The notes under the pieces are model-generated. The model did not search any database and was not told the DNA's origin. It saw only the letters and a list, made by a program, of their open reading frames with translations. 64,000 nt of DNA, from assembly GCA_964017185.1 (NCBI GenBank), contig OZ024870.1, forward strand, positions 58,158,312 through 58,222,311, written 5' to 3'. Of this stretch, positions 32,188-43,684 are shown one piece after another; within the stretch, counting starts at the first letter, position 1, and every line of letters starts with the position of its first letter. A program made the position numbers and the translations under genes. This stretch comes from Rugalucina vietnamica (lineage: Eukaryota; Mollusca; Bivalvia; Lucinida; Lucinidae).

Positions 32188-32420
32188 TATCAGACTTAAC
32201 CCATGTTGACGAATGGATTCTCCCATCATTATTTATTGGATGAGTCCACTTTCATTTTTAGGGGTGTTATGAGTGATTTTTAAATTTTATTCAATTTTTC
32301 GATGAAAATTTTCTAAGCAAACAGGATAGCCCCAGATAGGACAACGCGTTCTGCGGCGTCACATCTGGGGTTATTCTGTCCTATGTCCCATAACAGGGAC
32401 GCCAGGCTTAAATGAGTTAA
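32188..32420 (+). repeat. Palindromic MITE family D, copy 1
   Basis: It shares with 45215-45415 and 52203-52440 (inverse) the parts TTGACGAATGGATTCTCCCA, TAGGGGTGTTA, AGCCCCAGAT and GACGCCAGGCTTAAAT. The centre is a stem of AGCCCCAGAT / ATCTGGGGTT around GCGGCGTC. Confidence 0.7.
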
Positions 32421-32645
32421 ACGCTTCACGCGTAGGTGTTCTGAGAGTTTAAACGCGACAACTGGCATGTCCTTATATTTACGATGTTAGCGAAAGGTGC
32501 TCATGCGAAACAAGCATTGACTAGAAACTGACACAACCATGGACATAACGCGTCCATGAAATCCAAACTTGAAATTATTAAACCAATGATCACCAATTAA
32601 TGAGTCAAGCTAGCTAAGTCGATCAAGGGGACGGCTGCTTTCAAG
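32421..32645. other. No gene seen
   Basis: Unassigned sequence between a family D MITE and a copy of repeat G. Confidence 0.4.
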
Positions 32646-32649
32646 AAGG

Positions 32650-32830
32650 TGACCACTCAGTTCTTTTTGGAAGGTCTGTATCGCCGACTCTGTATCAACG
32701 GTTATTGTGTATCACAGGTACAAGAAGGCGAGGATCAGGAAGTGGAGAAATCAGAAAGAAATTCTCACTCCATAAATAGAGAGGTGGGAAAAATAAAAGT
32801 AGGTAGGACAATTAGGTACGTGTACTTATA
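32650..32830 (-). repeat. Dispersed repeat G, copy 4 (partial)
   Basis: The minus strand carries the 3' half of repeat G: GAGGATCAGGAAGTGG and AATTCTCACTCCATAAATAG in plus orientation. Confidence 0.55.
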
Positions 32831-33256
32831 CCAAGAAAACATATCGTCAGAAAACATACAGTCCCATTGTAGCGAACAAGCCTGCTGAACGGCCCCTGTT
32901 CTTCGATGACCACTTGATCCATTAACACTTTTAACAGTAGAATAGAATTATATTTTATTGCCCGCTTGTACCCAGGTTCTTGGTTAAAGGCAATATACAA
33001 CATATCTACATACAATATAAACAAAATCTACAAACATGTACATGTGCATTATATTGAAAATATTACCAAATGGTTTGGGGGATATGAGACATTGACTGTT
33101 TTTAAAAGTTTAGAAAAAAAAAACATTCCATGTGACTTGACATGGAATCATTTTATTTGTAGTTTGTAAAAAGATTACAAGATTTTCTCAGTTACAGTCT
33201 GAAAGAATAATATTTGATTCTTTAAATACTTCAAATAAATCATTGCGATAAACAGA
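32831..33256. other. No gene seen
   Basis: AT-rich sequence. It has a small repeated MATGGAATxxTTTATTT-like text near 33125-33160 but no recognised family. Confidence 0.35.
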
Positions 33257-33815
33257 GTTTTCATGTTTTGTGTGTAGCAATCTTTATAAATCCTGCCAAC
33301 CGTGCCCCTGGGGTGCATACAGGCCATGCACCGGGGGCGTCATTATCTGCCATATGCTTATAATGGAAATACATGAAAAAATCTTCTTCTCTGAAACCGC
33401 AAGACCCAAAGCTTGTATTGCAACTCTGACCGGGCATCTGATATTTGACCATATTTCAAGACATGGAACACCGGGAAATCTCGAAAAATATTAATCCAAG
33501 ATAGTATGCAGCAATGGTATATGATGCTTTACATAAATCCTGCCAATGATGCCCCTGGGGATCAAAAAGGCCCCACCCCATTAGCTCCCATATACTTACA
33601 ATGAGAAAAGCATACAAAATCTCAGAAACCATGAGTCCCGGAGCTTTTATTTATTTTGTGCGTAGCAATGTTCAGTAATCCTCTTTTTTAAATCCTGCCA
33701 CCTGTGCTCCTGGGGTCCATACAGGCCATACCCCAGGGCAGGGATCATTAGAGGTCATTAGCTCCCCTACAAGTAAAGCTGTCCAGATCAGGTAAGCGTT
33801 TACAGGACCATTGGT
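33257..33815 (+). repeat. Three-block tandem repeat of E type
   Basis: Three blocks start near 33277, 33528 and 33690, each with AAATCCTGCCA and TGCCCCTGGGG-like text. The array ends with AGGTAAGCGTTTACAGGACC, the same terminus as repeat E. Period is about 160-250 bp. Confidence 0.6.
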
Positions 33816-35287
33816 CTATCTATCTATCTTCTGATACTGAGTCGATCAATTTCTGATCATCACCTCAGCTGTGGGGTGGGTGGCTAAATTTAGAATTTAG
33901 TCAAGGGAAAAGAAAACATTTGGGGTGGACCATTAAAACTATTTACAAGATATAGATGAGAGACATACTAAAACGCATGCCTCTGGGCCAATGATTTAAA
34001 TAGAAGCCTTAAATTCCTCAATGGTCTTAGATAGGACCACTGAAGAAGGTAGACTATTCCAAACCGGAATAGTTCTGGGGAAAAAGGAATTTTTCAGGGC
34101 ATAACTATAGGCAAATGGTCTTGTGTATTGTGATTCATGTGATACCCGAGTACGCCTTAGGTTGGGTGCCGGGGTCAGGTATTTGTCTTTATCAAGAGAC
34201 ACTGTACTGGAGTGTATCTTGTAGAAGAAGGTTAAGGAGGACCGCTCCCTGCAGGACTCCAGGGATGGCCACTCAAGTTCGTCTTGCATTTCACCGACGC
34301 TGCTGGTGTTCCTCCATCGCCTGCAGGTCCACCGGGCAGCAGTCCTCTGCACCTTCTCCGCCTTCTCAGTCTGAGTTTCATTATAGGGATGCCAAATAGG
34401 AGCTGCATACTCAAGTTGAGGCCGAACCAATGTTTTGTATGCAACTTCCTTAGTACGCCTAGGTGCCAGTGCCAAATTGCGCCGAAGAAAACCCAAAGTC
34501 TTAGTTGCCTTGCATGTGATTTCAGAAATATGTTGACCCCAATCAAGATCATCTGTGATAGTTAAACCTAGGTATTTAGCGGACTGAACCTGTTCTAATG
34601 TTTGCTTATGCAGTGTGTAATTGAATTCTATATGCCTGCTTGGATGTAGCCGCGTCACCCTCATTGAATGACATTTGCTAACATTGAATTTCATTTGCCA
34701 ATCCATTTCCCATTTGGCCAAGCTATTCAGGTCATCTTGTAAAATTTGACAATCCAATGGTGACTTGACATTCCTGTATAAAACACAATCTTCAGCAAAT
34801 AGCCGAACAGATGACATGATATTGTCAGGAAGATCATTAATGAAAATAAGAAATAGAACCGGTCCTAAGACCGATCCTTGTGGGACACTAGAAAGAACCG
34901 GGACTGGGTCTGAGGCACGGCCATCTAATACCAATTTTTGAGAGCGCTCAGAGAGCCACGAGACGATCCACTTATGTGTTGATCCTCTAATCCCGTAGAA
35001 GTCAAGTTTGTATAATAACCTTTTATGTGGGACCTTGTCAAAGGCCTTAGCGAAATCCATGACAATCACGTCCGCCTGCCTGTGGCCACGACTCACTGCT
35101 CGATCCAGATTACTAACCAAATCATGATAAAACTGAACTAACTGGGTTTTGCAAGACCTTTGACTTCGGAACCCATGCTGACAGTCAGCAAGAATGTTTT
35201 CAAGAGCCAAGTGTTTGTTTATGTTGCTGACTATTATATGCTCTAGAGTTTTGCAACAGATACAAGTAAGCGACACCGGTCGATAAT

Positions 35288-35371
35288 TAGCTGCATCGAC
35301 TGACTGACTGACATGATTTTTAAGGTAACCGGGCACCAGAGGCACATTGGGGTTACCCCCTAGCTGCATCG
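35288..35371. other. 73-bp insertion flanked by an 11-bp duplication in the LINE
   Basis: TAGCTGCATCG occurs at 35288-35298 and at 35361-35371. The protein text before ('KKGEKNDAA') and after ('AANYRPVSLT') would join cleanly if one copy and the stretch between were removed. The 73 bp are not a multiple of three and cause the frameshift. The insert carries a GGTAACC...GGTTACC palindrome. Confidence 0.75.
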
Positions 35372-35949
35372 TTTTTCTCACCTTTCTTAAATACCGGGGC
35401 TACATTTGCCTGTCGCCAATCGTCTGATACAGCACCCTGAGCAAGCGACTCATTGAAGATATAGGTCAGGACAGGAGCAATTTCAGAACTATATTCTTTC
35501 AACACCCTAGCACTCAGGCCATCTGGCCCAGGCGCCTTATGTATATTCAAATTATTCAGCAGTTTAATGACCCCTTTGGGGTCAACTGTAATTTCACCCA
35601 TAGCGGTGAAAGGATTTGTGCCTTTGGAGGGGATTTCATCATTTGATCCACGAGAAGGCTGACTGAAACTGCCTATTACAAATATTAGCCTTATCCAAAG
35701 TGTCAGTCTTCAAGATACCGTTTGTTTCTCTAAGAGTATTGATCCCAGACGCGTCTTGACAAATGACCAAAACTTTTTTGCCTTTTCATTTTTTCGGGGA
35801 CAATCGGGATCAGGATTATCATTTTCAAAGAAGAAGATATTGGTAATATGCTTCCAGTATGCATCTCTAATGCTCTTTTGAACATGTGCTCTGAACCGTT
35901 TGTAATGGTTCTTAATTCCTGTTAAAAGTATTGTTTTGAAGCGATAAGA

Positions 35950-37894
35950 GCTAAGCACCAAAATGGCTGAAGTTTAAACACTGTCCAACTGATGAAAACT
36001 TCAATGTATATAAAATTGCTAGGAACCGTGTGACTGCTGATATCAGAAAGGCAAAATATGAATATGAAAAAAATCTTTCCGCTAAAATCAAGACAGACAA
36101 TAAAATCTTCTGAAGCTATGTGAGGAAACATTCAAAAACAAAATCAGTGGTGTCCAAACTTCAAATGCAAAACGGAGAACTCTCATCCACTTCCCAAGAG
36201 ACTGCCAACACTTTAAATAATTATTTTGCCAGTGTTTTTAAAAAGGAGAATCTCGATAATATACCAAACTTTGAAGATAGACCCTTTACTCATACTGTTG
36301 AAAATGTTAACATCACAGAAGAACTTGTAGAGAAAGCAATAAAAAAGGTCAACCCAACAAATCCCAGGGCCCAGATTACATACATTTGTTCATTGAACAA
36401 ACCAAAGATAACATCGTAAAACCATTAACAAAATTTTTTCAAAAGTCAATAGAAGAATGTAAACTTCCAACTATTTGGAAATCAGCTAATGTGACTGCAA
36501 TATTTAAAAAAGGTGAGAAAAAATCCGGCTAACTACCGTCCTATTAGTTTGACATCTGTTCCAGGAAAGATCATGGAAAGATTAGTGAGAAACGCGCTTG
36601 TAGATCATATGGTTCAAAATAATCTTTTTGCCCCAGAACAACATGGGTTTCTGACTGGAAAATCATGCACCACATAGCTTTTAGAATACATGGAGGATAT
36701 TACACAGGCTATAGATAATGGGGACGATGTTGACGTTATATATATTGATTTCTGTAAGGCCTTTGACCGGGTACGTCATACCCGGCTTTTACGCAAATGA
36801 CACGGCTATGGTATAAGGGGAGGTTTATATAATTGGATAAAAGAATTTTTTAAAACAGAGTCCAACGTGTAGTTGTCAATGGTACTGAGTCTGACTGGCA
36901 AGATGTCACTAGCGGAATACCTCAAGGAAGCGTGTTGGGACCGGTGCTTTTCTTGATATTTATCAATGACCTGCCTGATGTCCTGGAGGTCTGTGTGAAA
37001 CTGTTCGCAGACGATACAAAAATGTACAAGACAATAAAAAGTCAACTGGATAGGCAACCTGTACAAAGAAGCGTTAGATCGGCTACTACTTGGGCAATTG
37101 ACTGGGATATGGAATTCAACAACACCAAATGCCACCATTCACATATTGGAAAACACGACAGCGGTCTAAATTATACAATAGAACATCAAGGAAGTGACTG
37201 CATTATCAAAAAAGTCGACAGTGAGAAGGATTTGGGTGTAACAATAGATAAAAATCTAAACTTTAGAGAACATATATCAAATAAAATTAACATTGCCAAC
37301 AGAAATGTAGGAATCATATTCAGAACCTTCACTTACTTAGATCCAGAAATGTTCAAAAGCCTTTACAAAAGCCTCGTCAGGCCACACCTTGAATACGCAA
37401 CCGTCATTTGGGCGCCAATGTACAAAAAAGATAAAATCGCCATTGAAAATGTGCAAAGGAGGGCAACTAAACTTGTAAGATCCTGTAAAGATTTACCATA
37501 TCCTGAACGCTTAAGAAAATTAGGTTTACCATCTTTAGAGTATAGAAGAGAAAGATCTGATATAGTGCAAGTCTATAAAATTTTAAATGATATTGATATA
37601 GTAGACAAGGATAAAGTTTTTAAAATGTGAGTCTACGAATCTACAAGAGGACATCCAAAAATATACAAAGAAAGACCCCGTCTTAATATCAGAGCAAACA
37701 GTTTCCCTAACAGAGTTGTGAATCAGTGGAACAACCTCCCGGAAAATGTAGTAATGGCACCCTCCATTAACGCGTTTAAGAGTCGTTTAAATGCTCACAG
37801 GAAAGGACACCCTCACAAATTTAACCCTGCATGCTACGAGACTGGAGCAAATACCGGCCTAAGAAACTATCCAAATGCGTCTTTACAAGTCTGA
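35950..37894 (+). pseudogene. 5'-truncated LINE (+) nested in the minus-strand LINE
   Basis: It begins in the linker before the reverse transcriptase ('VYKIARNRVTADIRKAKYEY') and runs through 'SGIPQGSVLGPVLFLIFIND' and an intact FADD box ('KLFADDTKMYKTI'). The C-terminal 'NRVVNQWNNLPENVVMAPSI' follows. Frames are broken between 36420 and 36930, and a TGA at 37628-37630 interrupts the tail. The final stop is at 37892-37894, and the host LINE resumes at once, so there is almost no 3' untranslated region. Confidence 0.8.
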
Positions 37895-38114
37895 TTACTT
37901 TTCTTGACGTCGACTACGTGAGTAAACTTAATGTCAGGGCTGCTTGACTTGCGAGCACGAAAGTAAAGTTTATCACGTTTTCTTATCAAGCGTTTGATCG
38001 AGCTATCGATCCATGGTAAGCTATATTTTGTCTTGGTCATTTTTGATGGGATAAACCTTTGAACCTCCGACTTGAAACTGACCCACATGTCATTGACTGA
38101 CTCGTACATGACTA

Positions 38115-38280
38115 TGGTCAGTTGAAAGGAACGAATGGGGAAAATAGCTGCTCATTCGGCTTGCGATATGTTTCATGGTATAAGTACCTGATTGTTAGTT
38201 GTTTTTTTCCCACCTCGGTTTTTGGAGTGGGAATCTTTTTCTGATTGCGCCTTTTCCTGATCTTTGCCTACTTGTACCTC
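38115..38280 (+). repeat. Dispersed repeat G, copy 5 (partial)
   Basis: The 3' half of G (AAAATAGCTGCTCATTCGGC to TTTGCCTACTTGTACC) lies within the minus-strand LINE between two endonuclease/linker segments, so it is a later insertion. Confidence 0.65.
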
Positions 38281-38744
38281 CCTATAGCGCGCTAGATGGT
38301 CGTGGAGACCGTCCATATCCGCTCGTTTATATAGGAAAATCTTACGCAGGGCCTGCTGGATCCGTTTAGCCTTAATGTCATATTCAATATAGACAATGTC
38401 ATGATCTGCTTTGCCGATCGGGGGCATCTCTTTAACACGGTTAATTGGGGATGGCGAGTTAGTGAAGAGTAAATCAAGGGTCTTGTCTTCTCGGGTGTGT
38501 GTATTTACCATTTGGAAGAGGCAGTGATCCTGTATTATGTTCACAAGTTTAGTCTGAACTGGCCTCTTTGGGACCCCCTCGGGTACCTGCATTGTGCTCC
38601 ACTCAATATCACCACAATTGAAATCACCACCTACAAGAACATGGGCATTTTTTGTTTGCTTAATGTTTCGAACTTGCTTGTGGTCCTCTGGTTATCATTG
38701 ATCGCACCCAGATACGTCTCCATCTCGAATGTAGACTTGCAACA

Positions 38745-39096
38745 GGGCTATCGGTATCATAAACTTCGAAAAACATTTTCTAAATTTTATCGTAGACACT
38801 ATGAATTGATTTCCAAATATAATGTTGGGTTAAAGACGCTTTTAAGTGAGGGCCTTTCGGAACCTGAATTTTATGGTGACTTGGTTTACAAATTTAAGAA
38901 AATTAAAGGAATTAATGATTTTTCTTTTCAGTTCCGAAAAATTATAACACGTTACAGACGTATAGGTTATAACTTGAATGTTATACGACAGTCTGCATGC
39001 TTAGTTTTTAACCCAATCATGGTTGATAACTATGCTGCCTTCTTTAATTGCACGCCAGTGGGTCGGGCGTCAGACTCTATGATGGCCCCGACTTAA
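38745..39096 (+). pseudogene. Retroelement-associated open frame, class uncertain
   Basis: The frame reads 'GYRYHKLRKTFSKFYRRHYE', 'SEPEFYGDLVYKFKKI' and 'NCTPVGRASDSM'. I recognise this text as a common dispersed sequence in marine animal genomes but cannot name its class with confidence. The upstream part of the 199-codon frame is antisense to the LINE and is not real coding sequence. The tail repeat at 39225-39410 follows it. Confidence 0.45.
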
Positions 39097-39224
39097 AGCT
39101 ATTCATTCTAGTTGGTTGGGGCCGGAGCTTCTTGTCTGTTGCTTGGCCCACCGGGGTCCAACTGATGTTTTTCTTTTGCTCCAGAGTTAGTAGGTTATTC
39201 GGCGCCCAGGGATCTCCATCGTCG

Positions 39225-39410
39225 GGCAGCTTACTCAGTCTGTGAGTCCTGGTTTTTTATTCATCAGGATGTCTTGCATGATTTATTTGTTTGTTCTTGA
39301 TGATTCATTGACTAGTTAGAGATTCACCACGAGGACCGAATAACTAACTAAGTGTTATGAACCACTGCAGAAGCTGAGGGTGAGGTTATGGCCATGTAAA
39401 ACCGGTTTAA
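39225..39410 (+). repeat. Dispersed tail repeat, copy 2
   Basis: It matches 21225-21420 (CAGCTTACTCAGTCTGTGAG to GATTCACCACGAGGACCG). It is probably the 3' end of the element whose frame lies at 38745-39096. Confidence 0.5.
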
Positions 39411-39424
39411 GCCCGCCAGTAACT

Positions 39425-39730
39425 TGTGTTACTGATCGTTCCAAGTCGATACTTCTGTGGTGGTTCTTTTTGTTTTATGTCTTGGTGTATAAATTTTTTT
39501 GTGTGTGCTGTTGGCGCCTTATGTATGTTTTCATATTTTTAGTTAAGTTAAGGTAACTGAGTGGCCACCTATTGGGAAAATAGCTGCTCATTCGGCTTAC
39601 GATATGTTTCATGGTATAAGTACCTGATTGTTAGTTTGTTTTTTTCCCACCTCGGTTTTTGGAGTGGGAATCTTTTTCTGATTGCGCCTTTTCCTGGTCT
39701 TTGCCTGCTTGTACCTTTTTTGCATACATG
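39425..39730 (+). repeat. Dispersed repeat G, copy 6 (full)
   Basis: A full-length copy from TTGTGTTACTGATCGTTCCA to TTTGCCTGCTTGTACC, in the same orientation as 4005-4310. Confidence 0.7.
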
Positions 39731-40195
39731 TAGTTAATATGTACCATTTTCTGATTATCCCCTCCGGTCAAGCCCCATCCCCCTGGTGTCAATATCAAAC
39801 CCCTATCCCTGGTGTGGTATTTAAACTATTCTGATTAATGTGTCGAGATGACCCGGAGCCGGTGAAATACTGCAGGAATAATTATTCTGCAGTTGCAACT
39901 ATACAATGGTGTAAGAGTTAAACGCCTCGATATTGGAAAAGGTATTGCTACCAATCGAACGAAGTTACATGTATTTGTACAAAGACCTGTTATTTAATAA
40001 TATGAAATAAAGGCACACTGCCTTATCTGCAAACACACACTCGGTAAACCTTACGCTAGAACTGAAAAACTTAATATAATCGTTTCCGTCCAGCGTGTCC
40101 CGTTGGAGAATACCAGACTATGTACCAAAATGGTCTACAAGTCTCATGTAGAGGTAGGTAGGTATGTAGGTAGCACATATACAGCCATGATCAGA
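39731..40195. other. No gene seen
   Basis: Unassigned sequence before the 16-bp minisatellite. A short AGGTAGGTAGGTATGTAGGT run lies near 40152. Confidence 0.4.
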
Positions 40196-40199
40196 GACT

Positions 40200-40565
40200 G
40201 AGAAACGACCTGGGACTGAAATGAAAGACGTGGGATTGAAATGACCCGGGACCGAAACGACTCGGGACCGAAACGACTAGGTCCGAAACGAACCGGGGCT
40301 GATTGAGCCGAGACCGGAACGATCCGGGACAGAAATGACCCGTAACCGAAACCACCCGGGATCGAAACGACCGTAAACCGAAATGACCCTTAACCGAAAT
40401 GACCTGGGACCGAAAACACCCGGGACCGAAACGACCGCAAACCGAAATGACTCTGGATCGTACTTGCCTGGTTCGAAACGACCCGGGACAAAAATGACCA
40501 GGGACCGACTCGACCCGGGACCGAGACGACCCGGGAACCGAAATGACCCGGGACCGAAATGACCA
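40200..40565 (+). repeat. 16-bp minisatellite (GACCCGGGACCGAAAC)
   Basis: About 22 degenerate tandem units of GACCCGGGACCGAAA(C/T) can be read, with few length changes. Each unit contains a CCCGGG palindrome and two CpG. It abuts the C-rich tract at 40566. A few stray units recur near 41180-41215. It is not a CRISPR, because there are no unique spacers. Confidence 0.85.
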
Positions 40566-41060
40566 TCCAGCCTCCCCTCCCTCTATGACCCTACCACAAC
40601 CCCTATCCTACCCACCACTACCCAACCACTCCTATCGTATCCACCACTACCCAACCACCCCACCTCTTCCTACCTTACTCCCACCATACTGTATCATACT
40701 TTTACTCCTACCCTTCCCTAGCCCTACTCCCTACACACCAACACCCACCACAAACGTCCTTCTCCCTACACACCCCTACCACCACCACACAACCCCTTAC
40801 TCACCCCCTCCTATCCTACCATACCCGTACTCTCCACCTGCCCTAACCTTCTCCATCCGTTCTCCCCTATACACCCCTACCACTATTCACTGCCTTACCT
40901 TACCCTCACCTCCTTCCCTACCCTGCCCTACCATCTCCCACTCAGTCAAACCCCCTGCCTATTCCTAACACCACCATACACTACACATCCCCTACACATC
41001 CCCACCTACTAATCTATCCTGCTTACCCCCTACCTTACTCCTACATCAGTCTAGTTTGCT
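40566..41060 (+). repeat. C-rich degenerate minisatellite (CCTACCC-like)
   Basis: The plus strand is almost free of G and consists of words such as CCTACCC, CACCACTACCC and CTACACACCCC. It has the complementary composition of the tract at 26940-28060. The Pro/Thr/Tyr-rich frame across it (40543-40968) is a composition artefact. Confidence 0.75.
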
Positions 41061-42069
41061 ACCCTGCAACTGAAGGCAGAATAGCCTGCTATGATAAGCG
41101 AGTTTATTGCCAATCACACGCCAGCCAGCCACCAACTTGTGTCATTGGATCTGAGCATGACACATAAGCAAGGGAGCGGTCTAAAGACCGAAATGATTCA
41201 CGCGACCGAAACGACCCTTCTCTATCGGGTCCCGGGCGTTGATCCCGGATTTTACTCCTCGGAATTTCGAACCGAGTATTCCGAAACGCAGACTGGTTTT
41301 CGAAATATTTCCATAGGCGATCATCATTTGGGATATATACAGTCAGAAATTGTCGTCTGAATTTGTAAATTTTGTTTTTAATATTTTTTAGAGTTTTGTA
41401 ACAAATTTCATCTGAAATGGCACATTTGGAAATACGTTTCACAAAGAAAAAATAAATAGTCAAGAAAAGAAAAATAAAGTACAAATTTCCCGACATCTGA
41501 AAATGCCCGTCCGCAGCTTTTACCATCCGGTTTGTGCTTCTCGCTTTGTAACAACAACAACAACAACTATATACACGTGTATACCCTTAAGCAAACACAT
41601 GTGTGTTTGCTATTAGCAAAATTGTTAAACATGCAAATCATTTTCCCTTTACATTGCCGTTGAAAATTCAGAACCATTTACATTGCCGTCGAAAATTCAG
41701 AACGTTGTTGTCAGAGTTTAAGAAAATTCCCACCAAAATCTGGCACTAAATAATGCACCAGTCGTTTGCTTTGTATTCACACACCCCACCTACGGGGAAG
41801 GGCGGGGATTGTGACTTTTCAGTTCTCAGTGCCCTGTAATTAATAGAACCATCCCCAGTAACTGTAAGGCTGAGGTAGTGATATCATTTCAACATCCCCA
41901 GCTACTCGGATCCAACATCCAAGCCAGCTAGAACACTAGATTCATTCAACTTTAGATGTATTTTACATAACTCTGTCTTGATAAATTACCTTTCTTTTAC
42001 AATTGCTGTATGTACTCTGCATTCCTGTGAATCTCAGATCTGAGTGAATCTTTGGACTCGAATTTCGTT
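41061..42069. other. No gene seen
   Basis: Contains a (CAA)n microsatellite near 41550-41566. A short direct repeat, ATTTACATTGCCGTTGAAAA / ATTTACATTGCCGTCGAAAA, lies near 41650-41700. No domain is found in open frames. Confidence 0.45.
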
Positions 42070-43145
42070 CCGAATGGGCTTCCGGTACCGGACGAATTAG
42101 GCTAGAGTCTCCGCGTCCGGCAATGCCGGATCTCCAGCCTATCTTCACTGAAATGGCTCGGACTGTCCTGCACTACATTTTCCTTACCAGTTTCCTGGTT
42201 GCAAATGATAACAAAAGAAACATAAATCAGATTAATAGTTTAATACTGGCTAATGTGTCCAAAAATGAATTCGCTAGATACTGGATTTGGACAGAGACCA
42301 GTAATTGTAACGTTGCATGTGATTGGCCCGAAGTGTGGGCAGATCTTCCGCGGTAAATTTGAGATGTAACGCTACCTACAATTGGTACTAAATGCGTTTC
42401 TGCAACCGTCTTTTGTCACATAATTGTATAACCTTTCTCGAATATTTTGCTGTATTGTGTGATTTAATCAACTACTGTTTGTCATACAATAGCCAAATTG
42501 CGGATGTAGTGATTTTTTATAGCATGATTAACTTAACTTATTGACTGGGCGTAAAGCCCTCAACCAAACTAAGAATTCATACCAAACATATTCATACTAT
42601 ACACATTTCACATCTTAATGGATGGATTGATTTCTAGTTTACGTAATTATATTGTGTGTTTGCATTACATGAGAATTGTCGTTTGTAGTCGGAGATCAAT
42701 TATCAGACACCAAAAGGATCAAAAGAGGCACGCAATTCGCGGTTTGCTTGCTACCTTAAAGATGAGAAGGGGCTAATTGGTGTCATTTAACTCTAGGTTA
42801 AATACATGGGCTTAAAGAACTTATTTGATAAAGAAAATACAAGCTAATATGCGGTAATATTTGTATTCAACAACCAAAATGCAGCATGATATTGAATTCG
42901 CTACAGTCTTTACACATGACATAAACAAATTAAGAGTTACATCCCCTTTTCAAAATGGCGGAACACGAACGAAAAAAAATATTCTTCAAACTTTATTGAT
43001 AGTTATCAAATTATTTGTACTGATTACTACTTACAACCAAGAAACTGGAGCCATTCAAGTGACGATAGGCTCGGTGTCCGGCATTGCCGTACGCATAGAC
43101 TCTAGCCTAATTTGTCCGGTACCGGACGCCGAGACACTTCCTTCT
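42070..43145. mobile_element. TIR-bounded element of about 1.07 kb
   Basis: Inverted arms of about 100 bp lie at 42080-42180 and 43040-43140. Both contain, in matching polarity, GGTACCGGAC, ATTAGGCTAGAGTCT, CGGCAATGCCGGA, AGCCTATC and AATGGCTC. The interior has no transposase or other gene. It is probably a nonautonomous DNA transposon. Confidence 0.6.
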
Positions 43146-43684
43146 TTATTAGCTTCAAAGGTAGTGAACAATTTATAATTAATAATCAGATAATAATTCT
43201 TTTCTAATTTGATATTGCTGGAGGAAAACCCCACAAAAACAAAATGCAGAATACTTTTCAATGGTCAAATTAGCAACACAACAAGTGCTAAGTTTTCACT
43301 TGGCGCGACACAAATGAAAGGTATTTCATACCTTTTAGGCTTGGAAGGATGGACTCACAGCTTAAAACAACAAACTGTCAATTGAGTTGACTCAATTCGC
43401 TAACGTGTTGAAACATTTGGGTAACATTAAATTAAAAATCTTTGCTAATTGACAGATGAGCAAGATTAGCACTTTACAACTTTTGCCTTTGAGTATTTAT
43501 TCAAGCAAAACAGGATGAAAGTTTTAGAAAATGCATGTAAGTTACTGCATTCAAATATATGCATATAAATTATTGCCAACAACATCATTATGCATAAGAA
43601 ACAAGCATGGCAAATTACTCCAAAAATTACCTATGCGGCGAATACTGGCGTTAATGTGTAAAAGTATGCTTTAAAACTCAATGA
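43146..43684. other. No gene seen
   Basis: Unassigned AT-rich sequence. Confidence 0.4.

Larger units (their letters stand above)
33996..38720 (-). pseudogene. Decayed LINE (Jockey/CR1-like group), minus strand, split by another LINE
   Basis: From high to low coordinates it reads endonuclease ('NAHVLVGGDFNCGDIEW' near 38590-38640; 'TREDKTLDLLFTNSPSP'; 'IGKADHDIVY'), linker ('YSLPWIDSSIKRLIRKRDKL'), reverse transcriptase and thumb. The longest frame is 33996-35381 (461 codons) with 'VPQGSVLGPVLFLIFINDLP'. The catalytic FADD box reads FAED in 'VRLFAEDCVLYR', so it is likely inactive. Insertions are a repeat G copy (38115-38280), a plus-strand LINE (about 35950-37894) and a 73-bp duplication-flanked piece (35288-35371). 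Confidence 0.8.

Noticed and set aside
34115-34565. Plus- and minus-strand frames rich in Pro/Arg
   Set aside because: They are shadow frames of the LINE thumb region.
38497-38744. Plus-strand start of the 199-codon frame
   Set aside because: This part is antisense to the endonuclease of the minus-strand LINE. Only the part after about 38745 looks like real element text.
40200-40565. CRISPR-like regular repeat
   Set aside because: Units are 16 bp and contiguous with no spacers, and the genome is eukaryotic.
40543-40968. Pro/Thr/Tyr-rich 141-codon frame
   Set aside because: It is the C-rich minisatellite, which lacks stop codons in this frame by composition.
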